Assembly (NCBI RefSeq): GCF_025717045.1
Contig: NZ_JAOVZN010000008.1
Span: forward strand, 186,270-250,269
Reading direction: 5' to 3'
Origin: Flavobacterium sp. SH_e
GTDB taxonomy: Bacteria > Bacteroidota > Bacteroidia > Flavobacteriales > Flavobacteriaceae
Length of the DNA stretch: 64,000 bases
The notes under the pieces were generated by a model. It did not search any database, had not been told where the DNA came from, and saw nothing but the letters and a program-made list of their open reading frames with translations. How positions within the stretch are numbered: the first letter of the stretch is position 1; every line of letters starts with the position of its first letter. Below, piece by piece: positions 50,748-58,874 of the stretch. The position numbers and the translations under genes were made by a program.

Positions 50748-51323
50748 ATGAGCGCCAATCAATCTTATCTAGAAAGTGCCAAAAAACAGTTTTTATACTA
50801 TAAAACATTAGGCGAGAAAGCTATTGATCAGCTTGAACCTGAACAGCTTTTTATTGCTGTTAATGAAGATACAAATAGTATTGCAACCATCATAAAGCAT
50901 ATTTCGGGTAATATGCTGTCGCGTTGGACCGATTTTCTAACTTCTGATGGTGAAAAAGAATGGCGGAACCGTGATGCCGAATTTGAAAATGATTTACAAT
51001 CTAAAGAAGAAGTTTTAAAACTCTGGAGTAAAGGCTGGAATTGTCTTGAAAATGCTTTAGAAAACTTAAAACCTGAACAGCTTTCTGATATTATTTACAT
51101 TCGAAATGAAGGACATACTGTAATAGAAGCCATAAATCGTCAATTGGCACATTATCCATATCATGTTGGGCAAATTGTTTTTTATGCCAAACAACTGAAA
51201 AAAAGCGAATGGGAAAGTTTATCGATTCCAAAAAACAAATCTGCAAATTACAACGCCGAAAAGTTTGCCAAAGAAAAAGAAATTAAGAACTTTACCGATG
51301 ATGAATTAAAAAGATTGAAATGA
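50748..51323 (+). CDS. DinB-superfamily protein (DUF1572)
   Basis: This 191-residue protein matches DUF1572, a DinB-like four-helix bundle: SYLESAKKQFLYYKTLGEKAIDQLEPEQLF, HISGNMLSRWTDFLTSDGEKEWRNRD and HYPYHVGQIVFYAKQLKKSEWESLSIPKNKS. The three His (HISGN, HYPYHVGQ) would bind a metal as in DinB/YfiT proteins. It may be a thiol transferase, but that is not shown. It is the fourth gene of the toxin-antitoxin operon, 2 bp after the pentapeptide gene. Confidence 0.88.
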   Translation: MSANQSYLESAKKQFLYYKTLGEKAIDQLEPEQLFIAVNEDTNSIATIIKHISGNMLSRWTDFLTSDGEKEWRNRDAEFENDLQSKEEVLKLWSKGWNCLENALENLKPEQLSDIIYIRNEGHTVIEAINRQLAHYPYHVGQIVFYAKQLKKSEWESLSIPKNKSANYNAEKFAKEKEIKNFTDDELKRLK

Positions 51324-51336
51324 TCCAAGATGCACG

Positions 51337-51405
51337 TTATAGGCTTTAGGCAATAAACAGAGTTGCTTACTACCTTAAGCATAAAGCCTATTGCATAAAG
51401 CTTAA
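51337..51405. repeat. imperfect inverted repeat of ATAAAGCCT words
   Basis: The words TAGGCTTTAGGCAATA in the left half and GCATAAAGCCTATTGCATAAAGC in the right half pair imperfectly. It fills the gap between the DUF1572 gene and the next lipoprotein gene. Confidence 0.5.
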
Positions 51406-51415
51406 AACATAAAAA

Positions 51416-51787
51416 ATGAAAAAAATTATATTCTTATTTCCGATACTAGCTTTAGTATCTTGTTATAATGCAGAACACAATTGTAAAGATTTTAAAACAG
51501 GAAAATTCAAATTTGAAACCGAAGTAAACGGAGTAAAAAAAACGACTTACTTTGAGCGTAAAGACGATATCGAAATTGAAACTTTTGAAGGAAAAACCGA
51601 TACCGCAACAATTCGCTGGGTTAGTGACTGCGAATATGTGCTACAAAAGAAACACCCAAAAAACATGGCTGAAGAAAAAGCAATCAGCATGAAAATTTTA
51701 AATACTTCTAAAGATTCTTATACTTTTGAGTTTGGCTTAGTTGGTTCTGAAGAAAAACAACGCGGAACAGTTTATAAAGTTGATTAA
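51416..51787 (+). CDS. small secreted lipoprotein
   Basis: This 123-residue protein has a short signal peptide with lipobox (LALVSC, Cys at 16) and a mature beta-rich domain of about 105 residues with HNCKDFKTGKFKF and RWVSDCEYVL, where C23 and C67 could pair. Homologues of this small family have, as far as I recall, been labelled DNA topoisomerase IV in databases; nothing in the sequence supports that. A terminator at 51809-51834 follows. Confidence 0.8.
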   Translation: MKKIIFLFPILALVSCYNAEHNCKDFKTGKFKFETEVNGVKKTTYFERKDDIEIETFEGKTDTATIRWVSDCEYVLQKKHPKNMAEEKAISMKILNTSKDSYTFEFGLVGSEEKQRGTVYKVD

Positions 51788-51808
51788 GACTTTTTTCTTA
51801 TAATAGTG

Positions 51809-51834
51809 AAAGCTCCACAATTGGAGCTTTTTTT
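51809..51834 (+). terminator. lipoprotein gene terminator
   Basis: AAAGCTCCA (51809-51817) pairs perfectly with TGGAGCTTT (51822-51830), followed by further T residues. Confidence 0.8.
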
Positions 51835-51961
51835 ATGCTATAAAATGGCTAAATCGCATAGTTTTTTTATTCTCATTTTTTAAAACTTTGCTACTAAAAA
51901 ATGAACGTGTTTCTTTTACATTTCTAATTTAAATAGTATTTTTAAATTCTAATCTAACCAA

Positions 51962-53881
51962 ATGAAAAATACCATTTCACAGAGAGTTGCAGACTTCTTA
52001 AAGAATTATCCTCCATTTAATTTTTTGCATCAGAAAGATCTAGAAAAGCTTTCTGAGCAGATTTCCATTATATATAAAGAAAAAGATGCCGTGATTTTTG
52101 CCGAAAACGACAAAACACACGATTCTTTTTATGTGGTACATAAAGGTGCTGTTGCTTTGAAAAAAAGCACTAAAAATACAGTTTTAGATATGTGCGATGA
52201 AGGAGATATTTTTGGTCTTCGTCCATTGTTGGCACAGGAAAATTATATTATGGAAGCTGTAGCACATGAGGAAAGCATTTTATACGCTATTCCAATTGCA
52301 GTTTTTAAACCTTATGCTCTGGAAAATAGAAATGTGGGTAATTTTTTGATTGAAAGTTATGCTTCTAATACTCGAAATCCATATTCAGATATTCACAAGG
52401 ATAAATTATATGGAGATGATCAATTAAATGAAAATCTTCATTCTAGCAATCATTCTTTTGATTTAGCACCAATAAAATATTCAAAGAAAATTGTAACCTG
52501 CAGTCCGTCAACAACAGTTAAGGATATTGCAAAAATCATGAGCAAGAAAAAAGTTGGCGCAATTTTGATTGTAGACGAAATGCTTCCAATTGGTATTTTG
52601 ACAGATAAAGATCTTAGAAATAAAATAGTTACCGGAGATTTCCCAATCACGACTACTGCCGAAACTATTATGACAAAACCCGTTATCACCTACCCTAAAA
52701 AAATGACGGTTACTGAGGCGCAGATGGCAATGATGAAAAGCAATATCAGTCATTTATGTTTAACAAAAGACGGAACGGTAAATACCAAAGCAGTCGGAAT
52801 TTTATCCAAACATGATGTAATGGTTGCACTTGGAAATAATCCTGCCGTTTTGATAAAAGCTTTAAAACGAACTAAAAAAATTAAAGAAATAAAGCCAATT
52901 CGTAATCGAATTATGCAACTGTTGCAAGGTTATCTGGATCAAAATATTCCGATGACTTTGATTACCAAAATCATTACCGAATTGAATGAAGCCTGCACCA
53001 CTCGTGTTATCGAAATTTGCATCGAAAAAATGAGCAGTCCGCCGCCTGTAAAATTTGCGTGGCTTGCACTTGGAAGCCAAGGTCGAGGCGAACAAATGTT
53101 ACACACCGATCAGGATAATGCTATTGTTTATGAAAATGTAAATGAGGTTTTTAGAGACGAAACTAAAATTTATTTTCTAAAATTTGCTGGACTTGTCAAT
53201 AAAGGTCTTTTTGAAATTGGTTACGATTACTGCCCTGCCGATATGATGGCTTCAAGTCCTAAATGGTGTATGAGTTTGGATGAATGGAAAGCTCACGTAC
53301 ATCATTGGATTACAAATCCAGGTAAAAATGAGGTTTTACTTTCGTTTATTTTCTTTGATTACAGCAAAACTTATGGTGATTCTGAAATCGTTAACGAATT
53401 GTCTAATTATATTTTTGAAGATGTAAAAGCCAATCCGATTTTTTATATGCATTTAGTAAGTGGAGCTTTGCAAAGCCCATCTCCTACTGGTTTCTTTAGG
53501 CAGTTTTTGGTTGAGCAAGATGGTGCCAACAAAGACAATTTTGATATTAAACGAAGAGCTTTAATGCCTTTAACCGATGCAGCGCGTCTTTTAATTTTAT
53601 CCCATTCGGTAAAATCGATCAGCAATACGGCAGAGCGTTTTGAGAAATTAGCAGAACTGGAACCAAATAATAGAGAGTTGTATTTGTCTTGTTCTTATTC
53701 GTTTAAAGCCTTACTAAAATTCAGAACCAAACAAGGTCTTTTACACCATGATTCTGGTCAGTTTATCGAATTGGAATCTTTAACCAAAATGGAAAAAATC
53801 AAACTAAAACGTACTTTTAAAACTATCAAAGAACTTCAAGAGCTTATTTCTGTGCGTTTTAACATCTCAAATCTAGTATAA
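51962..53881 (+). CDS. cNMP/CBS/DUF294 nucleotidyltransferase-like signalling protein
   Basis: This 639-residue cytoplasmic protein has, in order, a cyclic-nucleotide-binding domain (1-130), a pair of CBS domains (about 165-290, with VGAILIVDEMLPIGILTDKDLR), a DUF294 nucleotidyltransferase domain with GSQGRGEQ (371-378) and DQD (383-385), and a C-terminal DUF294_C helical domain. Proteins of this layout are thought to transfer a nucleotide to an unknown partner under control of adenine nucleotides. It is followed after 2 bp by a 3'-5' exonuclease gene, a pairing often seen in Bacteroidota. Confidence 0.9.
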   Translation: MKNTISQRVADFLKNYPPFNFLHQKDLEKLSEQISIIYKEKDAVIFAENDKTHDSFYVVHKGAVALKKSTKNTVLDMCDEGDIFGLRPLLAQENYIMEAVAHEESILYAIPIAVFKPYALENRNVGNFLIESYASNTRNPYSDIHKDKLYGDDQLNENLHSSNHSFDLAPIKYSKKIVTCSPSTTVKDIAKIMSKKKVGAILIVDEMLPIGILTDKDLRNKIVTGDFPITTTAETIMTKPVITYPKKMTVTEAQMAMMKSNISHLCLTKDGTVNTKAVGILSKHDVMVALGNNPAVLIKALKRTKKIKEIKPIRNRIMQLLQGYLDQNIPMTLITKIITELNEACTTRVIEICIEKMSSPPPVKFAWLALGSQGRGEQMLHTDQDNAIVYENVNEVFRDETKIYFLKFAGLVNKGLFEIGYDYCPADMMASSPKWCMSLDEWKAHVHHWITNPGKNEVLLSFIFFDYSKTYGDSEIVNELSNYIFEDVKANPIFYMHLVSGALQSPSPTGFFRQFLVEQDGANKDNFDIKRRALMPLTDAARLLILSHSVKSISNTAERFEKLAELEPNNRELYLSCSYSFKALLKFRTKQGLLHHDSGQFIELESLTKMEKIKLKRTFKTIKELQELISVRFNISNLV

Positions 53882-53883
53882 TA

Positions 53884-54513
53884 ATGAGTTTATTCAATTT
53901 TTGGAAAAAAGAAGAAAATAATTTATTCGATGAAAATATTACAATCGAAGAAACTCGTTTTGTAGTTTTAGATACCGAAACTACTGGTTTTGACTATGAA
54001 AATGACCGCATTTTATGCATTGGAGCGCTAGTTCTTCAAAACGGAATTATTAATGTCCAAGAGAGTTTTGAAGTGTATTTAGAACAAGATCATTACGATA
54101 AATCGACAGCTCAGATTCATGGAATCTTAAAAGATTTACTTATTAAACGACCGACCGAACTAGAGGCTCTGCAGCAGTTTTTGGCGTTTTTAGGCGATTC
54201 AATAATCATTGCTCATCATACTATTTTTGATATTACGATGATTAATAAAGCTTTGGAAAGAAACGGACTTCCACAATTAACAAATAAAACTTTAGATACT
54301 GCTTATTTATATAAAAAGACTTTAATTCAGTCTCATCTATTTGAACGAAAAGACCATTATACTTTAGATGATTTGGCAGATAAATTTGATATTTCTAAAA
54401 AAGATCGTCATACTGCTTTAGGCGATGCCTATATAACTGCTATTGCTTTTCTTAAAATTGTAAAAAAATTAAAGGAGAAAAAAGCAGTTAGTTTGAATCA
54501 GCTTTTTAAGTAA
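53884..54513 (+). CDS. DnaQ-like 3'-5' exonuclease
   Basis: This 209-residue protein has the DEDDh fold: FVVLDTETTGFDYENDRIL with the first Asp and Glu, HHTIFDITM with the middle Asp, and DRHTALGDAYITA with the last His and Asp. It resembles the proofreading exonuclease family and PolC-like stand-alone forms. It is read 2 bp after the DUF294 gene, so the pair probably work together in nucleotide or RNA turnover; the substrate is unknown. Confidence 0.9.
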   Translation: MSLFNFWKKEENNLFDENITIEETRFVVLDTETTGFDYENDRILCIGALVLQNGIINVQESFEVYLEQDHYDKSTAQIHGILKDLLIKRPTELEALQQFLAFLGDSIIIAHHTIFDITMINKALERNGLPQLTNKTLDTAYLYKKTLIQSHLFERKDHYTLDDLADKFDISKKDRHTALGDAYITAIAFLKIVKKLKEKKAVSLNQLFK

Positions 54514-54672
54514 TTAAGATTTTTTTAAGAGTCTTAAATTTACATTTATAACCTAGAATTTACTATTTAGTAATACAAGACTTATAAATATTAGCAATTA
54601 GAAAAAATAGCCATAACCTGTAATTTGTTTTTGAAAGATAGCTTTGCTTTAATCAAAAAAACAAAAACACTT

Positions 54673-56151
54673 ATGAAAGCTAACTTTTTAAAATCAATTA
54701 CTTTGCTTGGAATTACAGGTCTTTCTGTAATCAGCTGTCAAAATGATGACAAAGATTCTTCGAATAATGTAAACGCTAATATCGATTTTACTTCGCATTC
54801 AAATGTACCGCCATTTGTATATGCGATGACAGGTTTCGAAAATTTAAAAATCAGCACTTTAATTGCTAGTACAGACGTGCTTGCTCAATCGCCTACTTTT
54901 GTTTACGGTGCTCAACCTGATGGAGCCGGATTAATGAAAGATCCAAATGGTGATGGCTATATTATGATTACAAATCACGAGATTCTACAATCGGTTTCAA
55001 GAGTTTATTTAGATAAAACATTTAAACCTGTAAAAGGAGAATATATAGTTGACGGAGTTGGTGGTTTAACTCGTTTGTGTTCTGCAACATTGGCGACACC
55101 AGAAATCCACGGATTTGGACCAATGTTTTTAACTGCTGGAGAAAGCGGACAGGAAAGTATGGTTCACGGAATCAATCCGCTAGGATTAACTTCTGATAAA
55201 GCTAGAAAAGACAGAGTTTTGCCAGCTTTAGGAAAAGCAAGTATGGAAAACGCGGTTCCGCTACCAAAAGAAGCTTATCCAGGAAAAACAGTTATTTTGA
55301 TTGGAGAAGATCAATCTTATGCAACTTCACACGTAAGTGCAGGGCAATTAATTATGTATGTAAGCACGGTTGGTGATTTGAACAACGGAAAATTATATGC
55401 ATTAAAAAGAACAGACGGAAACCAAGTTGAAAAAACTATAGTATTGAATAGTTCTTATCCTGTTGAATTTGTTGAAATTCCAGATGCTAAAAACTTAACT
55501 GGTGCGGTAATCAATACAACGGTTAATGATTTAAAAGCAATTCGTTTTTCTAGAGTTGAAGACGTAGACTACAGAAAAGGAAGCGCGAACAATAATAGAG
55601 AAATATATTTTACAGCTACAGGTCAGGCGACAAATAATGCTCCAGTTGAAGGTTACACGATGTGGGGAAGAGTTTATAAATTGAAATTAGACGCTTCAAA
55701 TCCATTAAAAGGAACTTTAGAATTAGCTGTTGAAGGCGACAGTACTCCTGGAACTGGAATCATCAATCCTGATAACTTATGTGTAACTGAAAACTACGTT
55801 TATATTCAAGAAGATGGTGACAGTTATTATGCCGATGCAAAACACGATTCATACATTTGGCAGTACGACATCGCTACAAAACAAAATAAAGCTTGGTTAA
55901 ACATGAACCACAAAAGAACAGATGTTGCTTGGAACACACTTTATAACCAAACTGGCGAAATGAGATTTGGAAGCTGGGAATTTGGTGCTATGCAAGACAT
56001 TTCAGACATCATTGGTGTTCCAGATACTTTCACGGTAAATATTCACCCTCACACATGGCAGAGCGATGCATTCAAAAATGCTGACGGTTCAGGAACTCAA
56101 ACTAACAAAGAGGGAGGACAAACTGTAATTATTAGAAACGTACAACGCTAA
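54673..56151 (+). CDS. PhoX/DUF839-like lipoprotein
   Basis: This 492-residue lipoprotein starts at ATG 54673 with a lipobox (LSVISC, Cys at 22). The mature part looks like a beta-propeller of the PhoX-type phosphatase group (DUF839), with VYGAQPDGAGLMKDPNGDGYIMITNHE, VGGLTRLCSATL and LIGEDQSYATSHVSAGQ, then YIQEDGDSYYADAKHDSYIWQY. Metal-binding acidic residues are visible, but no motif I can call catalytic with certainty. It is co-oriented with the di-haem peroxidase gene, with a terminator between. Confidence 0.65.
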   Translation: MKANFLKSITLLGITGLSVISCQNDDKDSSNNVNANIDFTSHSNVPPFVYAMTGFENLKISTLIASTDVLAQSPTFVYGAQPDGAGLMKDPNGDGYIMITNHEILQSVSRVYLDKTFKPVKGEYIVDGVGGLTRLCSATLATPEIHGFGPMFLTAGESGQESMVHGINPLGLTSDKARKDRVLPALGKASMENAVPLPKEAYPGKTVILIGEDQSYATSHVSAGQLIMYVSTVGDLNNGKLYALKRTDGNQVEKTIVLNSSYPVEFVEIPDAKNLTGAVINTTVNDLKAIRFSRVEDVDYRKGSANNNREIYFTATGQATNNAPVEGYTMWGRVYKLKLDASNPLKGTLELAVEGDSTPGTGIINPDNLCVTENYVYIQEDGDSYYADAKHDSYIWQYDIATKQNKAWLNMNHKRTDVAWNTLYNQTGEMRFGSWEFGAMQDISDIIGVPDTFTVNIHPHTWQSDAFKNADGSGTQTNKEGGQTVIIRNVQR

Positions 56152-56174
56152 TAATTTCTACCAAAATCTTATTG

Positions 56175-56206
56175 ACAACCCTTATTTTTCGATAAGGGTT
56201 GTTTCT
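56175..56206 (+). terminator. terminator after the PhoX-like gene
   Basis: ACAACCCTTAT (56175-56185) pairs perfectly with ATAAGGGTTGT (56192-56202), followed by a short T run. Confidence 0.75.
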
Positions 56207-56220
56207 ATTACAACACCATT

Positions 56221-58005
56221 ATGAAATTAAAACATCTTACTTTTCTATTCCTACTGCTTTCTTTTTTCTTTTCATGCAAAGAAAGCGAAGCCTCAAAACC
56301 AACGGTTAAACAAGAATTACTTGTCGATTTAAGTAAACTTAGCAATGAAATTACTCAATTTCAGAAACTTGTAACCAGCAATTCTTCAGAAAAAGAAATT
56401 GTCGAACAATTTAAAAAATCTCGTCTGGCATATAAAAAAGTCGAATGGGCAATTGAATATTTCATTCCTGAAACAGCTAGATTCATGAATGGCCCAGCTT
56501 TGGATGAAATGGAACTAGAAGAAAACAGATCTTTTGAACCTCATGGTTTTCAGGTTATGGAAGAAATGATTTATCCAGAATATGACAGCAAAAGCAAAGA
56601 AGATTTAATACGAGAGTTGAATATTTTTCAATCAAATATTAAACAGCTCAAAAGCACTTTTGAAGTGATTACCATTAGCGATGATTATGTTTTGGATGCC
56701 ATGCAGCAGAATGTTTTTAGAGTTATTGCTTTAGGAATTACTGGTTTTGATAGTCCGATTCTGCAGTCTTCAATTCCAGAAACTGGCCAGAGTTTAATCT
56801 CAATTCCAGAAACGCTTGAAAAGATTGATGCTGGTAATAAATCGGTATCTGAATTAAGAGAGTTAACAAAAAACGCACAAAAATACTGCACTGAAAATAA
56901 TAATTTCAATGCTTTCAATCGTGCCGTTTTTATAACTGAATATTTGAATCCGATTTCGAAAAAACTGAAAACTTTTCAGAAAGAAGAAAACATTAAAAAT
57001 GTAAAGAAGAGCAGTCCGCTAAAACCAACAATTGAAACTTTATTTGATAAAGACGCTTTTGATGTAAATGCTTTTGTGCTTTCAAAAGAATATAATTATA
57101 CTAAAGAAAAAGCAGTTTTAGGAGAAAAATTGTTTTATGATACAAGTCTTTCAAAAAACAATGACCGAAGCTGTGCAACTTGCCATAATCCAGAAAAAGC
57201 TTTTACTGATGGCTTAAAAACTAATGTTTCATTAACGGGAATGAATTTACCCCGAAACACTCCTACTCTAACCTACGCTTCTCTGCAAAATGCTCAATTT
57301 TGGGATATGCGCCAATTGGATTTAGAAAAGCAGAGTGTAGATGTGATTCAGAATAAAGATGAAATGCACGGCTCGATGGAAAACATTCATGCTAAAATTC
57401 AGCTGGATAAAGAATATGTAAAACTATTCAAAAAAGCCTTTCCAAAAACCTCAAAACCTGAAGCTTGGCAGATTCAAAATGCTATTGCGAGTTATGTACG
57501 CTCTTTAAACTCTTTTGATTCCAGATTTGATGAATATATGAGAGGAAATAAAAACGTGCTGAACAATGAGGAAATCGAAGGAATGAACCTTTTTATGGGA
57601 AAAGCAAAATGCGCTACCTGCCATTTTACACCTTTATTTAACGGAACGGTTCCTCCAAGTTATTCCAAAACCGAACACGAAGTTATTGGAACTCCTAGTG
57701 ATGTTTCTGGAAAATCTTTAAGTTCAGACAAAGGCCGTTATATATACAATCAAATGCCTCAATTAATTGGTGCCTTTAAAACGCCGACGGTTAGAAATTC
57801 GGCTGTTACAGCTCCGTACATGCATAACGGAGTTTTTAAAACGCTGGAAGAGGTAGTTACTTTCTACAACAAAGGAGGCGGAATTGGCTTGGGCTACGAA
57901 GTAGAAAATCAGACCCTCCCTTTCGATAAACTGAATTTAACGGTAAAAGAAGAAAAAGCTCTTGTTGCTTTTATGAAAACGCTCACGGATAAAAAATACC
58001 AGTAA
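56221..58005 (+). CDS. di-haem cytochrome c peroxidase with imelysin-like N-terminal domain
   Basis: This 594-residue lipoprotein (Cys at 19) has an N-terminal helical domain of about 240 residues and a C-terminal di-haem peroxidase of the CcpA/MauG family (about 290-594). Haem motifs are C318-x2-C321-H322 and C464-x2-C467-H468, and the family C-terminal motif TVRNSAVTAPYMHNG is present. The N-terminal domain has G109-F-Q-V-M-E114 followed by EMIY, matching the imelysin/EfeO pattern GxHxxE with Q111 in place of His. It could reduce hydrogen peroxide in the periplasm. The linkage of an imelysin-like domain to a peroxidase suggests an iron or haem-related role. Confidence 0.88.
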   Translation: MKLKHLTFLFLLLSFFFSCKESEASKPTVKQELLVDLSKLSNEITQFQKLVTSNSSEKEIVEQFKKSRLAYKKVEWAIEYFIPETARFMNGPALDEMELEENRSFEPHGFQVMEEMIYPEYDSKSKEDLIRELNIFQSNIKQLKSTFEVITISDDYVLDAMQQNVFRVIALGITGFDSPILQSSIPETGQSLISIPETLEKIDAGNKSVSELRELTKNAQKYCTENNNFNAFNRAVFITEYLNPISKKLKTFQKEENIKNVKKSSPLKPTIETLFDKDAFDVNAFVLSKEYNYTKEKAVLGEKLFYDTSLSKNNDRSCATCHNPEKAFTDGLKTNVSLTGMNLPRNTPTLTYASLQNAQFWDMRQLDLEKQSVDVIQNKDEMHGSMENIHAKIQLDKEYVKLFKKAFPKTSKPEAWQIQNAIASYVRSLNSFDSRFDEYMRGNKNVLNNEEIEGMNLFMGKAKCATCHFTPLFNGTVPPSYSKTEHEVIGTPSDVSGKSLSSDKGRYIYNQMPQLIGAFKTPTVRNSAVTAPYMHNGVFKTLEEVVTFYNKGGGIGLGYEVENQTLPFDKLNLTVKEEKALVAFMKTLTDKKYQ

Positions 58006-58030
58006 AACCAAAATAAAACTCTATTAAATA

Positions 58031-58064
58031 AAAACGCCGAAAATTAATTTTTTCGGCGTTTTTT
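58031..58064 (+). terminator. peroxidase gene terminator
   Basis: AAAACGCCGAAAA (58031-58043) pairs with the complementary TTTTTCGGCGTTTT up to 58064, followed by a T run. Confidence 0.75.
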
Positions 58065-58164
58065 CATTTTTTTATTCTTCTATAAAAAGGCGATAAGGAA
58101 ATACATTTGATGACCTATTTTTTAAGTTCTTTATAAAGCTCTCGCATAAATAATCCCATTCTAT

Positions 58165-58824
58165 GGTGCACCTCCAGGATATGTTGGTTATGAAGAAGGT
58201 GGTTTATTAGTAAACAAGATTAGACAAAAACCATATTCTATTGTTTTATTTGACGAAATTGAAAAGGCACATCCTTCCGTTTTTGACGTATTTTTACAGA
58301 TTATGGACGAAGGAAAACTGCACGATCGCTTAGGTAAAGAAGGCGATTTTTCCAATGCCATAATTCTCTTTACATCGAATATTGGTGCAGATCATATCGT
58401 AAATACATTTAACAATGGTGAAATTCCAACTTCAGGTTCTTTAATGGAAATTATGGCAAATTATTTCAGACCTGAATTTTTGGGAAGATTAACTGAAATC
58501 ATACCTTTTGCACCTATAAGCAAAGAAAATGCATTGAAAATTTTTGAAATCCATCTTAAAAAGGAATTTATGGATTTATTAAAAAACATCAATATTAAAG
58601 TAGAGATTCCGATGGAAGCCAAGCTCTATCTTGCTGAAAATGGTTATAATGCTAAATATGGAGCTAGACCTATTAAAACCATTATCAGAACTCATTTAAG
58701 AAGACCTCTAGCTAAAAAAATAATTTCTGGTGAAGTGCAAGATGGAGATACAATTAAGGTGATTATCGAAAACAACGAAGTGCAATGGGTTAAAGAAGAA
58801 GCTTTTACTTCCGTTGAAAAATAA
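58165..58824 (+). pseudogene. 5'-truncated Clp ATPase gene (ClpB/TssH-like fragment)
   Basis: The frame starts abruptly with GAPPGYVGYEEGG, the pore loop of the second AAA+ domain of Clp ATPases, and runs through the Walker B IVLFDEIEKAHP, sensor 1 TSNIGAD and the arginine-finger region YFRPEFLGRLTEIIPF to the C-terminal subdomain. The Walker A motif, first AAA+ domain and N-domain are absent, and an in-frame stop lies at 58147. From 58303 an ATG could still give 173 residues. The passage GDFSNAIILFTSNIG and FRPEFLGRLTEIIPFAPI reminds me of the TssH/ClpV-like ATPase of Bacteroidota T6SS(iii), but this is memory and needs a search. Confidence 0.75.
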
Positions 58825-58835
58825 ATTTAAACCAT

Positions 58836-58869
58836 AAAAAAACGCTAAGATTAATTTCTTAGCGTTTTT
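58836..58869. terminator. bidirectional terminator
   Basis: AAAAACGCTAAGA and TCTTAGCGTTTTT pair over 13 bp with poly-A and poly-T flanks, between the Clp fragment and the convergent parC gene. Confidence 0.75.
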
Positions 58870-58874
58870 CATTT

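Noticed and set aside
58081..58164. Insertion sequence or att site at the Clp fragment breakpoint
   Set aside because: No terminal inverted repeat, target duplication, tRNA or transposase remnant is visible around 58165.
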